48,437 nucleotides of DNA from the NCBI GenBank assembly GCA_035292685.1, contig DATDPP010000009.1, positions 1-48,437 of the forward strand. The letters are read 5' to 3'. The position numbers and the translations under genes were made by a program. The DNA comes from JALYNX01 sp035292685. Lineage in GTDB: Bacteria; Actinomycetota; Acidimicrobiia; Spongiisociales; ZC4RG35. Below the pieces are notes generated by a model. That model ran no database searches, was not told the origin of the DNA, and saw nothing but the letters and a program-made list of their open reading frames with translations. Below, one piece after another: positions 31,715 through 40,601 of the stretch. Numbering within the stretch: position 1 is the stretch's first letter; every line of letters starts with the position of its first letter.

Positions 31715-32890
31715 ATGCCGGTCGATAGGCGGGTCCGGGTCGCCGCGGTGGCCACGGCGCTAACCCTTTTCGTCGCCATCTTTTCGGTCGGATACACCGT
31801 GAAGCAAGGCGACACTCTCGGCGCGATCGCAAGGGACAACGAAGTCTCGCTCTCAGATCTGGTCGCTGCCAACATGATCACGAATCCCAATCTCATCCGT
31901 CCCGGTCAGGTGCTGGTGATCCCGGTTGAGGACAAGACCCACGTCGTCGCCCGAGGGGAGAGCCTGTTTCGAATTGCCGCCGCTTACGGGATCACGGTGG
32001 GAGCACTGACCAGGGCCAACCAACTCTCCAATCCCAATCTGATCTCCCCGGGGCAGATACTGATCATCCCCGGAGCCACCGGCTCGGGATCCGGGAGCAC
32101 CGGCGGTTCCTCGGGAGGCTCGGATGGCGAAAGCGAGGGCTCCAACCAGAAGCCCGGCGGTGGCTACACCCGGTCGGGCCGCTTTCACATCGTGAAGAAA
32201 GGTGAAACCCTCGAATCGATCGCTGCCCAATACATCGGTGTGAGCGTCAAGGCCATCACCGATGCAAACGGGATCACCAGGGACGTGATCTACATCGGCA
32301 CCCGGCTCTTCCTCGACGGTCCTGCCTACATCGCCAAGGGGACCAGCGGCTCGGGCAGTTACACGGTCCAGAAGGGGGACCGCCTGATCGATATCGCCTC
32401 CCGCTACGGGACTTCGATCACGAAGATTGCCTCCTCGAACGGGATCACCAACCTGAACCTGATCCGGGCTGGTCAGATACTGGTGGTCCCCGACGGAGGC
32501 ACGACGTGGGTGTGCCCGGTGCAGGAAGCCGGCTTCTTCAACGATTGGGGGTTTCCTAGGGCGGGAGGAGCCCGCTTCCACGAGGGCAACGATCTGTTCA
32601 CCACCCACGGGGCACCTATCCGGGCGCCAGTGGCGGGCACCGTGACGTTCAAGACCGGGCCTCTGGGTGGCCTCCAGTTCAACCTCAGAGGGAGCGACGG
32701 GGTGGAGTACGTAGGAAGCCATCTCGACTCGAAGGGGAAGGAGGGCAAGGTCGCGGCCGGCGACATCATCGGGTACGTCGGGACCTCTGGCAACGCACTC
32801 GGCACCCGCCCTCATCTCCATTTCGGGATGTACTTAAGTGGCTTGGTGATCAACCCCTACCCGACTCTGATCGCCAACGGGTGCAAATAG
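31715..32890 (+). CDS. LysM-repeat M23 (LytM-type) peptidase
   Basis: A 391-aa exported cell-wall protein. An N-terminal hydrophobic segment (VAAVATALTLFVAIFSVGY) is a signal or anchor. Four LysM modules bind peptidoglycan: YTVKQGDTLGAIA, HVVARGESLFRIA, HIVKKGETLESIA and YTVQKGDRLIDIA, the second and third separated by a Gly/Ser linker. The C-terminal M23 domain has HEGNDLFTTHG (H-x3-D zinc motif) and HLHFGMY (HxH). Likely a peptidoglycan endopeptidase or a regulator of one. It has its own ribosome site and probable promoter. The stop overlaps heptad element D. Confidence 0.9.
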   Translation: MPVDRRVRVAAVATALTLFVAIFSVGYTVKQGDTLGAIARDNEVSLSDLVAANMITNPNLIRPGQVLVIPVEDKTHVVARGESLFRIAAAYGITVGALTRANQLSNPNLISPGQILIIPGATGSGSGSTGGSSGGSDGESEGSNQKPGGGYTRSGRFHIVKKGETLESIAAQYIGVSVKAITDANGITRDVIYIGTRLFLDGPAYIAKGTSGSGSYTVQKGDRLIDIASRYGTSITKIASSNGITNLNLIRAGQILVVPDGGTTWVCPVQEAGFFNDWGFPRAGGARFHEGNDLFTTHGAPIRAPVAGTVTFKTGPLGGLQFNLRGSDGVEYVGSHLDSKGKEGKVAAGDIIGYVGTSGNALGTRPHLHFGMYLSGLVINPYPTLIANGCK

Positions 32891-32930
32891 GTCCCAGGTC
32901 CCAAGTCTCAAGCGGGAAGGACTAGGTCGG
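32889..32930. repeat. Heptad-phased element D
   Basis: Six 7-nt units: aggtccc twice, then aagtctc, aagcggg, aaggact and aggtcgg. It covers the TAG stop of the LysM gene and the stop of the convergent flavin reductase-like gene (32924-32922). Self-complementarity (gtccc with gggaaggac) is weaker than in A and B. Confidence 0.5.
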
Positions 32931-33524
32931 ACGCTCCAACTCGAATCGGTCCCGGGTGGTGACATAGGAACGACCGGAGAGACGTCCGATGGCACGGAGC
33001 ACGTCGGAGTCGACCCGGGTGCCATCGAGGGCGTCCTCGCGGACATGCATCATCACCACCTCCCCGAGCACCATCCTGGTCTCGGCACCGACATCGATGA
33101 CGTCGACGACACGGCACTCCAGGTTGGCCGGGGCTTCCCCCACCATCGGAGCGTCGACCACGGTGCCCATCACCACTGTCAGACCGGCGATGGCAAACTC
33201 GTCCTCGTCCAGATCGAACGACCCCGAGGTCTTGTTCATGGCGTCGGCCAGTTCCTCCGAGACTATGTTCACGGTGAAGACCCCTGACCTCTCGGCGAAG
33301 GCGAGCGAGTCCTTGGGTCGGTCGACGTGACGGCCCGCCGAGAACAGAACGATCGGTGGTTGGCTGGAAACGGCGTTGAAGAAGGAAAACGGGGCGAGGT
33401 TGAGCTGTCCGTCGTCCCTTTTGGTGCCGATCCACCCGATCGGCCTCGGGATCACCAAGCCGGTCAGCAACTTATAGTGATCGCTGGACACAGCGGTCGT
33501 CAGATCGAAGGACCTCTTCTTCAA
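32922..33524 (-). CDS. Flavin reductase-like domain protein
   Basis: A 200-aa FMN-binding split-barrel protein. DHYKLLTGLVIPRPIGWIGTKRDDGQLNLAPFSFFNAVSSQPPIVLFSAG (in parts) is the typical N-terminus with the FMN-phosphate site, and NIVSEELADAMNKTSG follows. Members are flavin reductases or bind flavin for other reactions. The start is TTG 33524, overlapping the stop of the DUF885 gene (TTGA); a two-gene unit with it. Confidence 0.85.
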   Translation of the reverse strand: MKKRSFDLTTAVSSDHYKLLTGLVIPRPIGWIGTKRDDGQLNLAPFSFFNAVSSQPPIVLFSAGRHVDRPKDSLAFAERSGVFTVNIVSEELADAMNKTSGSFDLDEDEFAIAGLTVVMGTVVDAPMVGEAPANLECRVVDVIDVGAETRMVLGEVVMMHVREDALDGTRVDSDVLRAIGRLSGRSYVTTRDRFELERPT

Positions 33525-35173
33525 GCCATCGCCTCCCGCAGGTGGTCGAGACGGATGGCGCCTGCCTCCAGCATCCTGCGGTGAAAGTCCTTTCGATCAA
33601 ACGCCTCACCCTCACGGGCCATTGCTTGATCCCGGATGTCGAGGATCTCACGCTCGCCGACCTTGTAGGAGATGGCCTGCCCGTACCAGCCGAGATAGCG
33701 CTTCACCTCTGACTCGGCAACGTCGCTCGGCAGGAGCCCGACTTTCTCGATGTAGTCAACCGCCTTGGCGTAGTCCCAGACCTCGCCGGCATGAAGCGGG
33801 GCATCGTCGGGAATCGCGAGCCGTAGTTGGGTGCCGATGTCGAGCACGACACGAGTGGCTCGGAACAGCTGGCTGGCCAGCAGGCCGAGCCGATATTCGG
33901 GTCTCTCGAAATAGCCCAATTCGTCCATCAGACGCTCGGCGTAGAGCGCCCAACCCTCGCCCGCACCGGAGTACCAGATGAACAATCGGTGGAACCGCGA
34001 CATCTGGTCCCGATTGATGACCGCAGTCCCGACCTGGAGATGGTGACCCGGGAATCCCTCGTGATAGGCAGTCGAGACCTCCGACCAGTACGGGATCCGG
34101 GTCCGCGCGCCCAGTGCGTACCATATCGATCCGGGTCGGGACAGGTCCTCGGATGGCTCGTGGTACCAGGCGCCGAGACTCCCCCCAGGTGGGGCCAGGT
34201 TCACCGTCACTCTTTTCAAGGGATCCGGCACATCGAAGTGGGTTCCATCCAACTGTTCCACCGCAGTTTCCTGGATGCCCTCGACGAAGCGGGCAAAGGC
34301 CTCGTGGTCGGGCGCCGAGTGGGCCGGATCGGTTTCGAGAAAGCCAATGACTTCCTCGACGGTCTTCGATCCATCGACTGCCCTCGCGGTCGCACTCAGC
34401 TCCTCGCGGAGCCGGTGTAGCTCCGACCAGCCCCACTCGTAGGTTTCCCGAGGGTCGAGGGCCAGGCCGAGGAAGTCGTTGACGTTTTGCAGATACCGCT
34501 CCTCGCCGACGGCATCCTCAGAGGTTGCTCCTGGCAGATACGTCTGCTCCAGCCAATCTGCCAAGTCGCCACTGGCGGAACGTGCCTTGTCGACGGCGGA
34601 AGCCAGCCGCTCCGGGTCACCGCCGCTCGATGAGGCTTGCTCGGGATAGCCCTTGAATCGGGACTCCTCTCCCGCCATCGCCCGAAGCTGATCGATCAGG
34701 GTGTGGACCTGACGTTGCGCCGCGGTCAAGCCCTCGTCGAGCCCGACGGCGAGACTGGACCGGTACCCGTCGAGCATCTCGCCGAACGTTTCGAGACGGT
34801 TGGCGATGTTGGACCAAGCCTGCCCACCTTCCTTGGGCATCACATCGAAGACATCGCGGGCACGTTGAAACGGGCTGTAGATGTGGTTGAGGTCGTTCTT
34901 CCACTTGCCCCGCTCGTAGACGTCGACCTTCTTCTCCATCCACGCCGAGAGCACCTTGGCCGCCGTCGCCTCCTTGGGGTCGGGATGCCCTAGATCCGGG
35001 AGTAGCTGGGCCCGGGTCGAGCGAGCGAGATCGGCGCGCCCTGCCTCACCCTCCGGCGAGAAGTCATCCCAGAGGTGATCGCGACCGGCTACGCCCCCAA
35101 TCGTGGCCGTGATCGGTGTCAGATCGCACCACTGCTCGGTGAATCGGTCTGAGATCTCGAATGGTGTGGTCAT
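33521..35173 (-). CDS. DUF885 family protein (probable zinc peptidase-like)
   Basis: A 550-aa protein of the DUF885 family, distantly related to M3/M32-type metallopeptidases. STAYHEGFPGHHLQVG is the HExxH-like motif (HEGFPGHH) with TAY before it. EGWALYAERLMDELGYF supplies the downstream Glu. YLGWYGQAISYKVGEREIL near the C-terminus is also typical. The function is not defined for the family; carboxypeptidase or hydrolase activity is likely. ATG 35173 has GAGGAG 6 nt upstream and TACCCT about 24 nt upstream; the frame running to 35734 is antisense to the next gene. Confidence 0.87.
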   Translation of the reverse strand: MTTPFEISDRFTEQWCDLTPITATIGGVAGRDHLWDDFSPEGEAGRADLARSTRAQLLPDLGHPDPKEATAAKVLSAWMEKKVDVYERGKWKNDLNHIYSPFQRARDVFDVMPKEGGQAWSNIANRLETFGEMLDGYRSSLAVGLDEGLTAAQRQVHTLIDQLRAMAGEESRFKGYPEQASSSGGDPERLASAVDKARSASGDLADWLEQTYLPGATSEDAVGEERYLQNVNDFLGLALDPRETYEWGWSELHRLREELSATARAVDGSKTVEEVIGFLETDPAHSAPDHEAFARFVEGIQETAVEQLDGTHFDVPDPLKRVTVNLAPPGGSLGAWYHEPSEDLSRPGSIWYALGARTRIPYWSEVSTAYHEGFPGHHLQVGTAVINRDQMSRFHRLFIWYSGAGEGWALYAERLMDELGYFERPEYRLGLLASQLFRATRVVLDIGTQLRLAIPDDAPLHAGEVWDYAKAVDYIEKVGLLPSDVAESEVKRYLGWYGQAISYKVGEREILDIRDQAMAREGEAFDRKDFHRRMLEAGAIRLDHLREAMA

Positions 35174-35226
35174 GGTCTCCTCGAACCGGAATCCGAGAGG
35201 GTAGACGCCCGACCCAAACGGTCGAA

Positions 35227-35232
35227 TACGCT
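35227..35232 (+). promoter_or_regulatory. Leaderless-type -10 for phosphotransferase gene
   Basis: TACGCT, 7 nt before ATG 35240. Confidence 0.45.
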
Positions 35233-35239
35233 CGGAGAG

Positions 35240-36286
35240 ATGGGCGACTTGATCCCGGTCCGGGACGATGAGGGTTTCAATCTCGACCGACTCGTCGAGT
35301 GGATGGAGGACCAACCCGATCTCCCCGCCGGCACCCCGCGTGTCGAGCAGTTCAGTGGCGGGAAGGCCAACCTCACCTATCTCCTGACCTTTCCCGGCGG
35401 GCCCGAACTGGTGCTGAGACGGCCCCCTCTGGGCCCGGTGGCCCCCGGTTCTCATGACATGGCCCGCGAGTTCCGGGTCCTGTCCCGTCTTTGGCGTGCC
35501 TTCCCCAGGGCCCCGCGTGCCCTCGCCTATTCGCGAGACGACTCGGTGATCGGCTCGCCCTTCCTCGTCATGGAGCGACGGGACGGGGTGGTGGTGCGCG
35601 AGGTGGTGCCGCCCGAGTTTGGTGGTGGCGAGGAGGCCGTTTCCAATCGAAAGCTCTCCGAAGTTGTGGTCGACACGCTGGCCGAGTTCCACGATGTGGA
35701 CGCGGCGCGTGCCGGGCTCGGAGACCTCGGTCACCCCGAGGACTTCCTGACCCGCCAGGTGGAGGGCTGGACAGACCGCTGGAATCGAGCCAAGGACGAG
35801 GAAGACCCCGTTGCCGAAGAGGTCGTCCTATGGCTGGAGGCCAATCTGCCCGACACCGACGAGGTGACTCTCCTCCACAATGACTGGCGGCTCGACAACA
35901 TGGCGGTTTCCCCCGACGACCCAGGGCTGTGTGTGGCGGTTTACGACTGGGACATGGCTACCCGGGGAGACCCGCTCGCCGACGTCGGGACCCTCATGGC
36001 ATCGTGGTACGACCCCGGCGAGGAGCGATCGGTGCTAAACCCGATGCCCACGGAGTCGCCAGGATGGCTCGACCGGAGCACCGCGCTCGCCCGTTACGGC
36101 GAGAAGTCAGGACGGGACCTCACCGCTGTGGACTGGTACATCGTCTTCGGCACCTGGAAGCTGGGGATCGTGTTGCAGCAGATCTACATCCGATGGGTAC
36201 GGGGCCAGACCCGGGACTCCCGCTTCTCGGTTCTGGGGGAGGGAGCCCGCACCTTGTTCCGGGTGGCAGCCCGACGCCGGGGATGA
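35240..36286 (+). CDS. Phosphotransferase, APH/ACAD10-type kinase fold
   Basis: A 348-aa aminoglycoside-phosphotransferase-like protein. The N-lobe has EQFSGGKANLTYLLTF and ELVLRRPP (ATP Lys/Arg). The catalytic loop LLHNDWRLDNM (His-Asn-Asp with Asn four after) and the metal-binding YDWDMATRGDPLADVGTLMA are complete. Close relatives sit beside acyl-CoA dehydrogenases and may phosphorylate hydroxyacyl-CoA or sugars; none is adjacent here. Divergent from the DUF885 gene. Confidence 0.87.
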   Translation: MGDLIPVRDDEGFNLDRLVEWMEDQPDLPAGTPRVEQFSGGKANLTYLLTFPGGPELVLRRPPLGPVAPGSHDMAREFRVLSRLWRAFPRAPRALAYSRDDSVIGSPFLVMERRDGVVVREVVPPEFGGGEEAVSNRKLSEVVVDTLAEFHDVDAARAGLGDLGHPEDFLTRQVEGWTDRWNRAKDEEDPVAEEVVLWLEANLPDTDEVTLLHNDWRLDNMAVSPDDPGLCVAVYDWDMATRGDPLADVGTLMASWYDPGEERSVLNPMPTESPGWLDRSTALARYGEKSGRDLTAVDWYIVFGTWKLGIVLQQIYIRWVRGQTRDSRFSVLGEGARTLFRVAARRRG

Positions 36287-36303
36287 ATCCGGAGCGCCGA
36301 TCC

Positions 36304-37452
36304 TCAGTAGAGGAACATCGGTTTGCCCAGGACGTGACGAACCTTCGGCTGATAGGCATCGACATCGTAGAACTCGTCCACATCGACTCGTTTCACACCC
36401 TCTCGGGTCACGCCAATCGGCACGTCGGTATAGGTGCCGCTACGCAATGCGACCATTCGCCCGAGGGCTCCTTCCATGGCCAGGTCCGAGGCCATCACCG
36501 CGAAGTTGGTGGCAACCATCAAATCCAGTGAGTCAGGAGCGCCCGAGCGCATCAGGTACCCGATCTGCTGATAGAGGATCCCCTCGCCGGTTCGCTCCTT
36601 GAGCAACTCCCCGGTGAGGGCGCCGATCCCGCCGAGCTTGCGATGACCGTACGGATCCTCCTTCCCGGTCAGAAGGATGTCGCCCTCGGTGAGACGGGCT
36701 CCTTCGGAGATGGTCATCATCGCGTATTTCGATGGATTCGATGCCCGGTCCTCGTGGAGGAAGGAAGCCAGCTTGTCGATGTCGAAGGGGACCTCGGAGA
36801 TGATCGCCCTATCAACCCCGGACAGATAAGCGGTGATCAGGGACGTCTCACCGCTATATCGCCCGAATAGCTCCACGACCGCAATCCGCTCGTGCGAGCC
36901 GGCAGCAGTGCGAAGGCTGTGGATGAATTGGACCCCGCGGCTCACGGAGGTCGAGAAGCCGATGCAGTAGTCGGTGCCGTGGACATCGTTGTCCATCGTC
37001 TTGGGGATGGCAATCACCGGCACCCCCTCCTCGTGGAGCCGGAGGCCGTAGGAGAGGGTGTCGTCACCACCGATCGGGATCAGCACATCGATCTTGTGGG
37101 TGTCCAGCACTCGAAGCACATGCGAGGTGATGTCGTGGTTGCCCGGCCCTTCGAAGTGCTGCGTCAAGAAGGCCGGCACTTCTTCGTTCTTCACTTTGGC
37201 CGGGTTGGTCCGGGAGCTGTGGAGGAACGTGCCCCCGGTCCGGTCGATGGTCCTCACCGAAGCGCGGTCCAATGGGATCAGGTTCGTTTCGCCCGTTTGG
37301 GGATCGTCGGGGTTGGTCTCGGCGAGACCTCCCCACCCCCTTCGGATCCCCACCACCTGGTGACCTTCACTGACGACGCGATTCACGACTGCCTTGATAC
37401 AGGCGTTGAGGCCGGGAACGTCGCCGCCACCGGTCAGGATGCCAATCCGCAT
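36304..37452 (-). CDS. pfp: 6-phosphofructokinase, PPi-dependent type
   Basis: A 382-aa PFKA-family enzyme. LTGGGDVPGLNACIK is the N-terminal phosphate-donor loop. GGDDT (128-132) and PKTMDND (150-156) are the two spots that distinguish donors: Asp after GGD and Lys before TMDND are the pattern of pyrophosphate-using enzymes, where ATP enzymes have GGDGS and PGTIDND. It therefore probably interconverts fructose 6-phosphate and fructose 1,6-bisphosphate with PPi, reversibly. GGAGGA precedes ATG 37452 by about 5 nt. It is 14 nt downstream of two enolase-superfamily genes. Confidence 0.9.
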   Translation of the reverse strand: MRIGILTGGGDVPGLNACIKAVVNRVVSEGHQVVGIRRGWGGLAETNPDDPQTGETNLIPLDRASVRTIDRTGGTFLHSSRTNPAKVKNEEVPAFLTQHFEGPGNHDITSHVLRVLDTHKIDVLIPIGGDDTLSYGLRLHEEGVPVIAIPKTMDNDVHGTDYCIGFSTSVSRGVQFIHSLRTAAGSHERIAVVELFGRYSGETSLITAYLSGVDRAIISEVPFDIDKLASFLHEDRASNPSKYAMMTISEGARLTEGDILLTGKEDPYGHRKLGGIGALTGELLKERTGEGILYQQIGYLMRSGAPDSLDLMVATNFAVMASDLAMEGALGRMVALRSGTYTDVPIGVTREGVKRVDVDEFYDVDAYQPKVRHVLGKPMFLY

Positions 37453-37466
37453 GAATCCTCCGATAC

Positions 37467-38561
37467 TCAGCTGGCAAGCACTTCGAGCAGTTCCTCGTCA
37501 ACATCGATCGCGAGACCGGGCCCTTCGGGAACGTCGAAGACACCATCTACGACCCGGATCGGCTCCTCGGTGACGTCGGAAACCACACCCTGGTTGGCCG
37601 GGCTGCACCCGAAGTCGATGCGGTCCATGGCGGCTGCGCAGTGCAGATTGGCCGCGGCCGAGATGCTCGACTCGATCACCTTGCCGGCGAGGTTCACAGC
37701 GAGGCCGCCGGAAGAACAAATCCCGGCGCCGCGCATCACGCCGGTTATGCCCCCGTGCTTGATCAGCTTGAGGCTCACACCTCCCATCGCAGTCCCCAGA
37801 AAGCCGATCACCGCCGTCAGGCTGCCGGCACTTTCGTCCGCACACAGCTTGACCGGAGAGGATTCAGCCAGGCGGAGCAGGGCATCCCGATCGGTGCGGG
37901 GCACCGGCTGCTCGATGAAACGGACTCGTTCCCCGTCGAGTCGGTCGAGAAACGACCGTGCTTGCTCCTCGCCCCAGGCCTCGTTGACATCGCCGCAGAC
38001 CACCCCGTCGTCACCCACAAGCTCCACTGCTTTGGCCAGGGTGGCCACCTCGACGTCGGGTGCGGCCATGCCCAACTTGATCTTGAACCACGTGAACCCG
38101 GCCTCGTGACGCTCGGCCAGCTTCTCGGCGTCGGCCGAGGAGTCACCGCTCCCGACCAGGGTCAGCGCAGGGATACTTCGGCGCACCGCGCCCCCAATCA
38201 GCTGATGGACGGGCACACCCAATGCCTTCCCGACGAGATCATGAACCGCGATGTCGATGGCGCCAATGGCCGTGGTTGCTCCCGGGCGCGCCGTGGTAAG
38301 CCGGGCCCATAGCTCGTTGCGGCGCATCGGATCGGAGCCCACCACGATCGGATCGAGTGCTTTCAGGTCGGCGACGATGTTGGCCTGAGATTGGTGGGTC
38401 AATGCCGGCGCCTCGACCCCCTCGCCCCAGCCGATGAGGCCCTCATCAGTGACCAGCTTGACAACGACATTGCCGGTACTCTCGATCACCCCGTTGGCCA
38501 TCGGGATAGGGTTCCGAAGGGTCAGGGTGATGGGATGGATGTCGACCTTCTTGATGCGCAT
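37467..38561 (-). CDS. Enolase superfamily enzyme, MLE subgroup
   Basis: A 364-aa protein with an N-terminal capping domain (IGWGEGVEAPAL) and a TIM barrel. The catalytic set of the muconate-lactonizing subgroup is visible: KIKLG (KxK), CGDVNEAW (Asp), FIEQP (Glu), CADES (Asp) and LKLIKHGG (Lys). Cycloisomerase, N-acylamino acid racemase, dipeptide epimerase or OSBS-type activity are all possible; the C-terminal DFGCSPANQGVV is an additional identifier. GAGGAGG precedes ATG 38561. Middle gene of a three-gene minus unit. Confidence 0.86.
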   Translation of the reverse strand: MRIKKVDIHPITLTLRNPIPMANGVIESTGNVVVKLVTDEGLIGWGEGVEAPALTHQSQANIVADLKALDPIVVGSDPMRRNELWARLTTARPGATTAIGAIDIAVHDLVGKALGVPVHQLIGGAVRRSIPALTLVGSGDSSADAEKLAERHEAGFTWFKIKLGMAAPDVEVATLAKAVELVGDDGVVCGDVNEAWGEEQARSFLDRLDGERVRFIEQPVPRTDRDALLRLAESSPVKLCADESAGSLTAVIGFLGTAMGGVSLKLIKHGGITGVMRGAGICSSGGLAVNLAGKVIESSISAAANLHCAAAMDRIDFGCSPANQGVVSDVTEEPIRVVDGVFDVPEGPGLAIDVDEELLEVLAS

Positions 38562-38570
38562 TGGCCCTCC

Positions 38571-39653
38571 TCAGACAGCGAATCGCTTCATGGATTCGGG
38601 TGTTACCTCGACCCCGTGACCGGGGACATCGGGGACCCGGATGTGACCGTCGACAACCTCGAAAGGCCGGGTCAGCGTGTCCGGCGGCAGCAGCTCGGCG
38701 TACTCGACCATGAACCCTGAGGAGACGGCACCCACCAGGCTGATCGACAACTCGTGCCAGAGATGGCTGCTCAGGGAGAGGTTGTAGGCATCGGCGAGAT
38801 GGGCGACCTTCATGAACTCGGTGACCCCCCCACACCTGCCCACGTCGGGCTGGAGATACGAGGCCGCCCGGCGGTCGCAGATCTCGCGAAAACCCCAGCG
38901 GAAATAGACGTTCTCCCCGGCAGCGATCGGAATCGGTGACGAGGCCGCCACCTCGGCCAGATCGTCGGTGCTGTCGGCAAGCACCGGCTCCTCGAGCCAG
39001 GCCACGTCGTAGTCGGCCAGCATCCTGGCGATCTCCAAAGCCTCGGATACGGTGAACCGCTGATTGGCGTCGGCAAATAGGGTGAAGCCATCACCCATCT
39101 CCCGGCGGAGCAGGGCGGTCCGCTCCTCGTCCCTGGGTGTGCCGATCTTGTATTTGTAGGCGGTGATCCCTTTGGAGGCAAAGGACCGGCATTCGGCAAT
39201 CAACTCGTCGTCCTTCAAGCTGTGCCAGCCACCGCTCCCGTAAACCGGGACGTCATTCCGGAATCCGCCAAGCAGGCGATGCAGCGGAAGACCGGCGGCC
39301 TTGCCCAACAGGTCCCAGCAGGCGATGTCGATCGCCGATAATGCCCACACCCCGAGCCCCGCCCTCATTCGGGGCTTGTTCGGGCTCCATAACCGATGCC
39401 ACAGCGCCTCTGGGCGGAGGGCGTCCTGACCGATCGCAAGAGGTGCCAGCTCGGCTTCGATGTAGGGCACCATCGCCGCGCTGGCGGCGCCGCCGAGACC
39501 GGCCGAGATCCCGAACCCCGTCAGCCCATCATTGGAGTCGAGCTTGACCGCGGTGGCGTCGACGTGGGTGTAGGCGCCCAGTGCGCTGGCGATCGGTTTG
39601 GACAGGGGAAAGCGTAAGCCAGTCGCTTCAACCGTCTGAATCGTTGTGGGCAC
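38571..39653 (-). CDS. Enolase superfamily enzyme, mandelate racemase subgroup
   Basis: A 360-aa protein. The barrel shows YKYKIG (KxK), FADANQRF (Asp), WLEEP (Glu), AAGENVY (Glu), QPDVGRCGG (Asp of the His-Asp dyad) and LSSHLWHEL (catalytic His). This set is that of mandelate racemase-type enzymes, which include acid-sugar dehydratases. GTG 39653 fits the family N-terminus (IQTVEATGLRFPLSKP) and has TAACAT 7 nt upstream; the longer frame to 39947 is antisense to the divergent gene. First gene of the unit with the MLE-type enzyme and PFK. Confidence 0.87.
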   Translation of the reverse strand: MPTTIQTVEATGLRFPLSKPIASALGAYTHVDATAVKLDSNDGLTGFGISAGLGGAASAAMVPYIEAELAPLAIGQDALRPEALWHRLWSPNKPRMRAGLGVWALSAIDIACWDLLGKAAGLPLHRLLGGFRNDVPVYGSGGWHSLKDDELIAECRSFASKGITAYKYKIGTPRDEERTALLRREMGDGFTLFADANQRFTVSEALEIARMLADYDVAWLEEPVLADSTDDLAEVAASSPIPIAAGENVYFRWGFREICDRRAASYLQPDVGRCGGVTEFMKVAHLADAYNLSLSSHLWHELSISLVGAVSSGFMVEYAELLPPDTLTRPFEVVDGHIRVPDVPGHGVEVTPESMKRFAV

Positions 39654-39660
39654 CGGTGCG

Positions 39661-39666
39661 ATGTTA
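39661..39666 (-). promoter_or_regulatory. Leaderless-type -10 for MR-subgroup gene
   Basis: TAACAT on the minus strand, 7 nt before GTG 39653. Confidence 0.5.
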
Positions 39667-39693
39667 TCGAGGCCGTCCCAACCATTCCTCCGG

Positions 39694-39699
39694 TACCGT
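39694..39699 (+). promoter_or_regulatory. Leaderless-type -10 for Bug-like gene
   Basis: TACCGT, 8 nt before GTG 39708. The divergent start is 54 bp away with its own -10. Confidence 0.5.
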
Positions 39700-39707
39700 G
39701 CTGCTCG

Positions 39708-40601
39708 GTGGCAAGCGACGTGATCGAGATCATCGCCGGGACTCCAGTGGGTGGCGGCCAGGACCGGACGGCAAGGTCCGTCGCCTCGGTGCTGGGCCTC
39801 GAGGTCACGATCAGCAATGTCCCGGGACGAGGCGGCGGAAACGGGTGGGAGCAGCTCATCAAACGACGAGGTGACCACATGGTGCTGGGAGTGAGCTCGC
39901 CGACTCTCGTCACCAACGCTTTGGTTGGCGTGTCCGAAATCGATCATCGAGATCTGACCTCGATAGCGATGCTCTACACCGAGTACAGCGTCGTAGTTAC
40001 TGCACGCGGCTCACCCTGGGCTGGGCCAGAAGCGTTCTTGACCGGGCTTGCTCGACGTGAGATCACGGTTTCCTTTGCGACGGCCTTGGGGAACATGAAC
40101 CACCTGGCGCTCGCCGAGATCGCCCGTCACGTTGACGTGGAAGCCCAGCATCTCCCGGTGCGGGTCTTCGAGTCTGCGCGAGATGCGCTTGCGGACGTGC
40201 TCAACGGCGACGCCGACGCGGCGATGGTGAGTGCGGCAAGCGCCGTGCCCGAGCTGAGCAATGGAACGACCGTCGCGGTGGCGGTGACCTCGGCCCATCG
40301 TCTTGGTGGGATCTTCCGGCAAGTCCCGACTTGGGTCGAGGTCGGAGTGAAATGCGACAGTGGCACCTGGCGAGGGTTGGTTGGACCGCCCGCACTCTTC
40401 CCTGAGACGATCGAACTCTGGTCGACCCGATTGGCCACCGCCACAGCCAGCCCGAAGTGGGCCGGTTTGTTGACCGAGAACCAATGGACCAGCACCTATC
40501 TGGGCCCGACCGGAACCGATCGGTTCCTCGAGGCCGAGCGCCAACATCTCGCCTCTCTTCTCTACGAGACCGGACTCTTGAAGGTAGTCGGTGATGTCTG
40601 A
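39708..40601 (+). CDS. Bug/TctC-family solute-binding protein lacking a signal peptide
   Basis: A 297-aa protein that looks like a tripartite tricarboxylate carrier receptor: IEIIAGTPVGGGQDRTARSVA, TISNVPGRGGGNGWEQL, HMVLGVSSPTLVTNAL, TVSFATALGNMNHLALAEIA, PVRVFESARDALADVLNGDADAAM and LVGPPALFPETIELW are in family order. Normal members are exported, but the mature-domain strand begins within five residues of GTG 39708, and the -10 lies just before it, so no signal fits. No TctA/TctB is nearby. It may be an intracellular binding protein or enzyme partner for the LigAB-like dioxygenase encoded next to it. Confidence 0.8.
   Translation: MASDVIEIIAGTPVGGGQDRTARSVASVLGLEVTISNVPGRGGGNGWEQLIKRRGDHMVLGVSSPTLVTNALVGVSEIDHRDLTSIAMLYTEYSVVVTARGSPWAGPEAFLTGLARREITVSFATALGNMNHLALAEIARHVDVEAQHLPVRVFESARDALADVLNGDADAAMVSAASAVPELSNGTTVAVAVTSAHRLGGIFRQVPTWVEVGVKCDSGTWRGLVGPPALFPETIELWSTRLATATASPKWAGLLTENQWTSTYLGPTGTDRFLEAERQHLASLLYETGLLKVVGDV

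Noticed and set aside
35174..35734. Extension of the DUF885 frame to 737 codons
   Set aside because: Antisense to the phosphotransferase gene; ATG 35173 has a good ribosome site.
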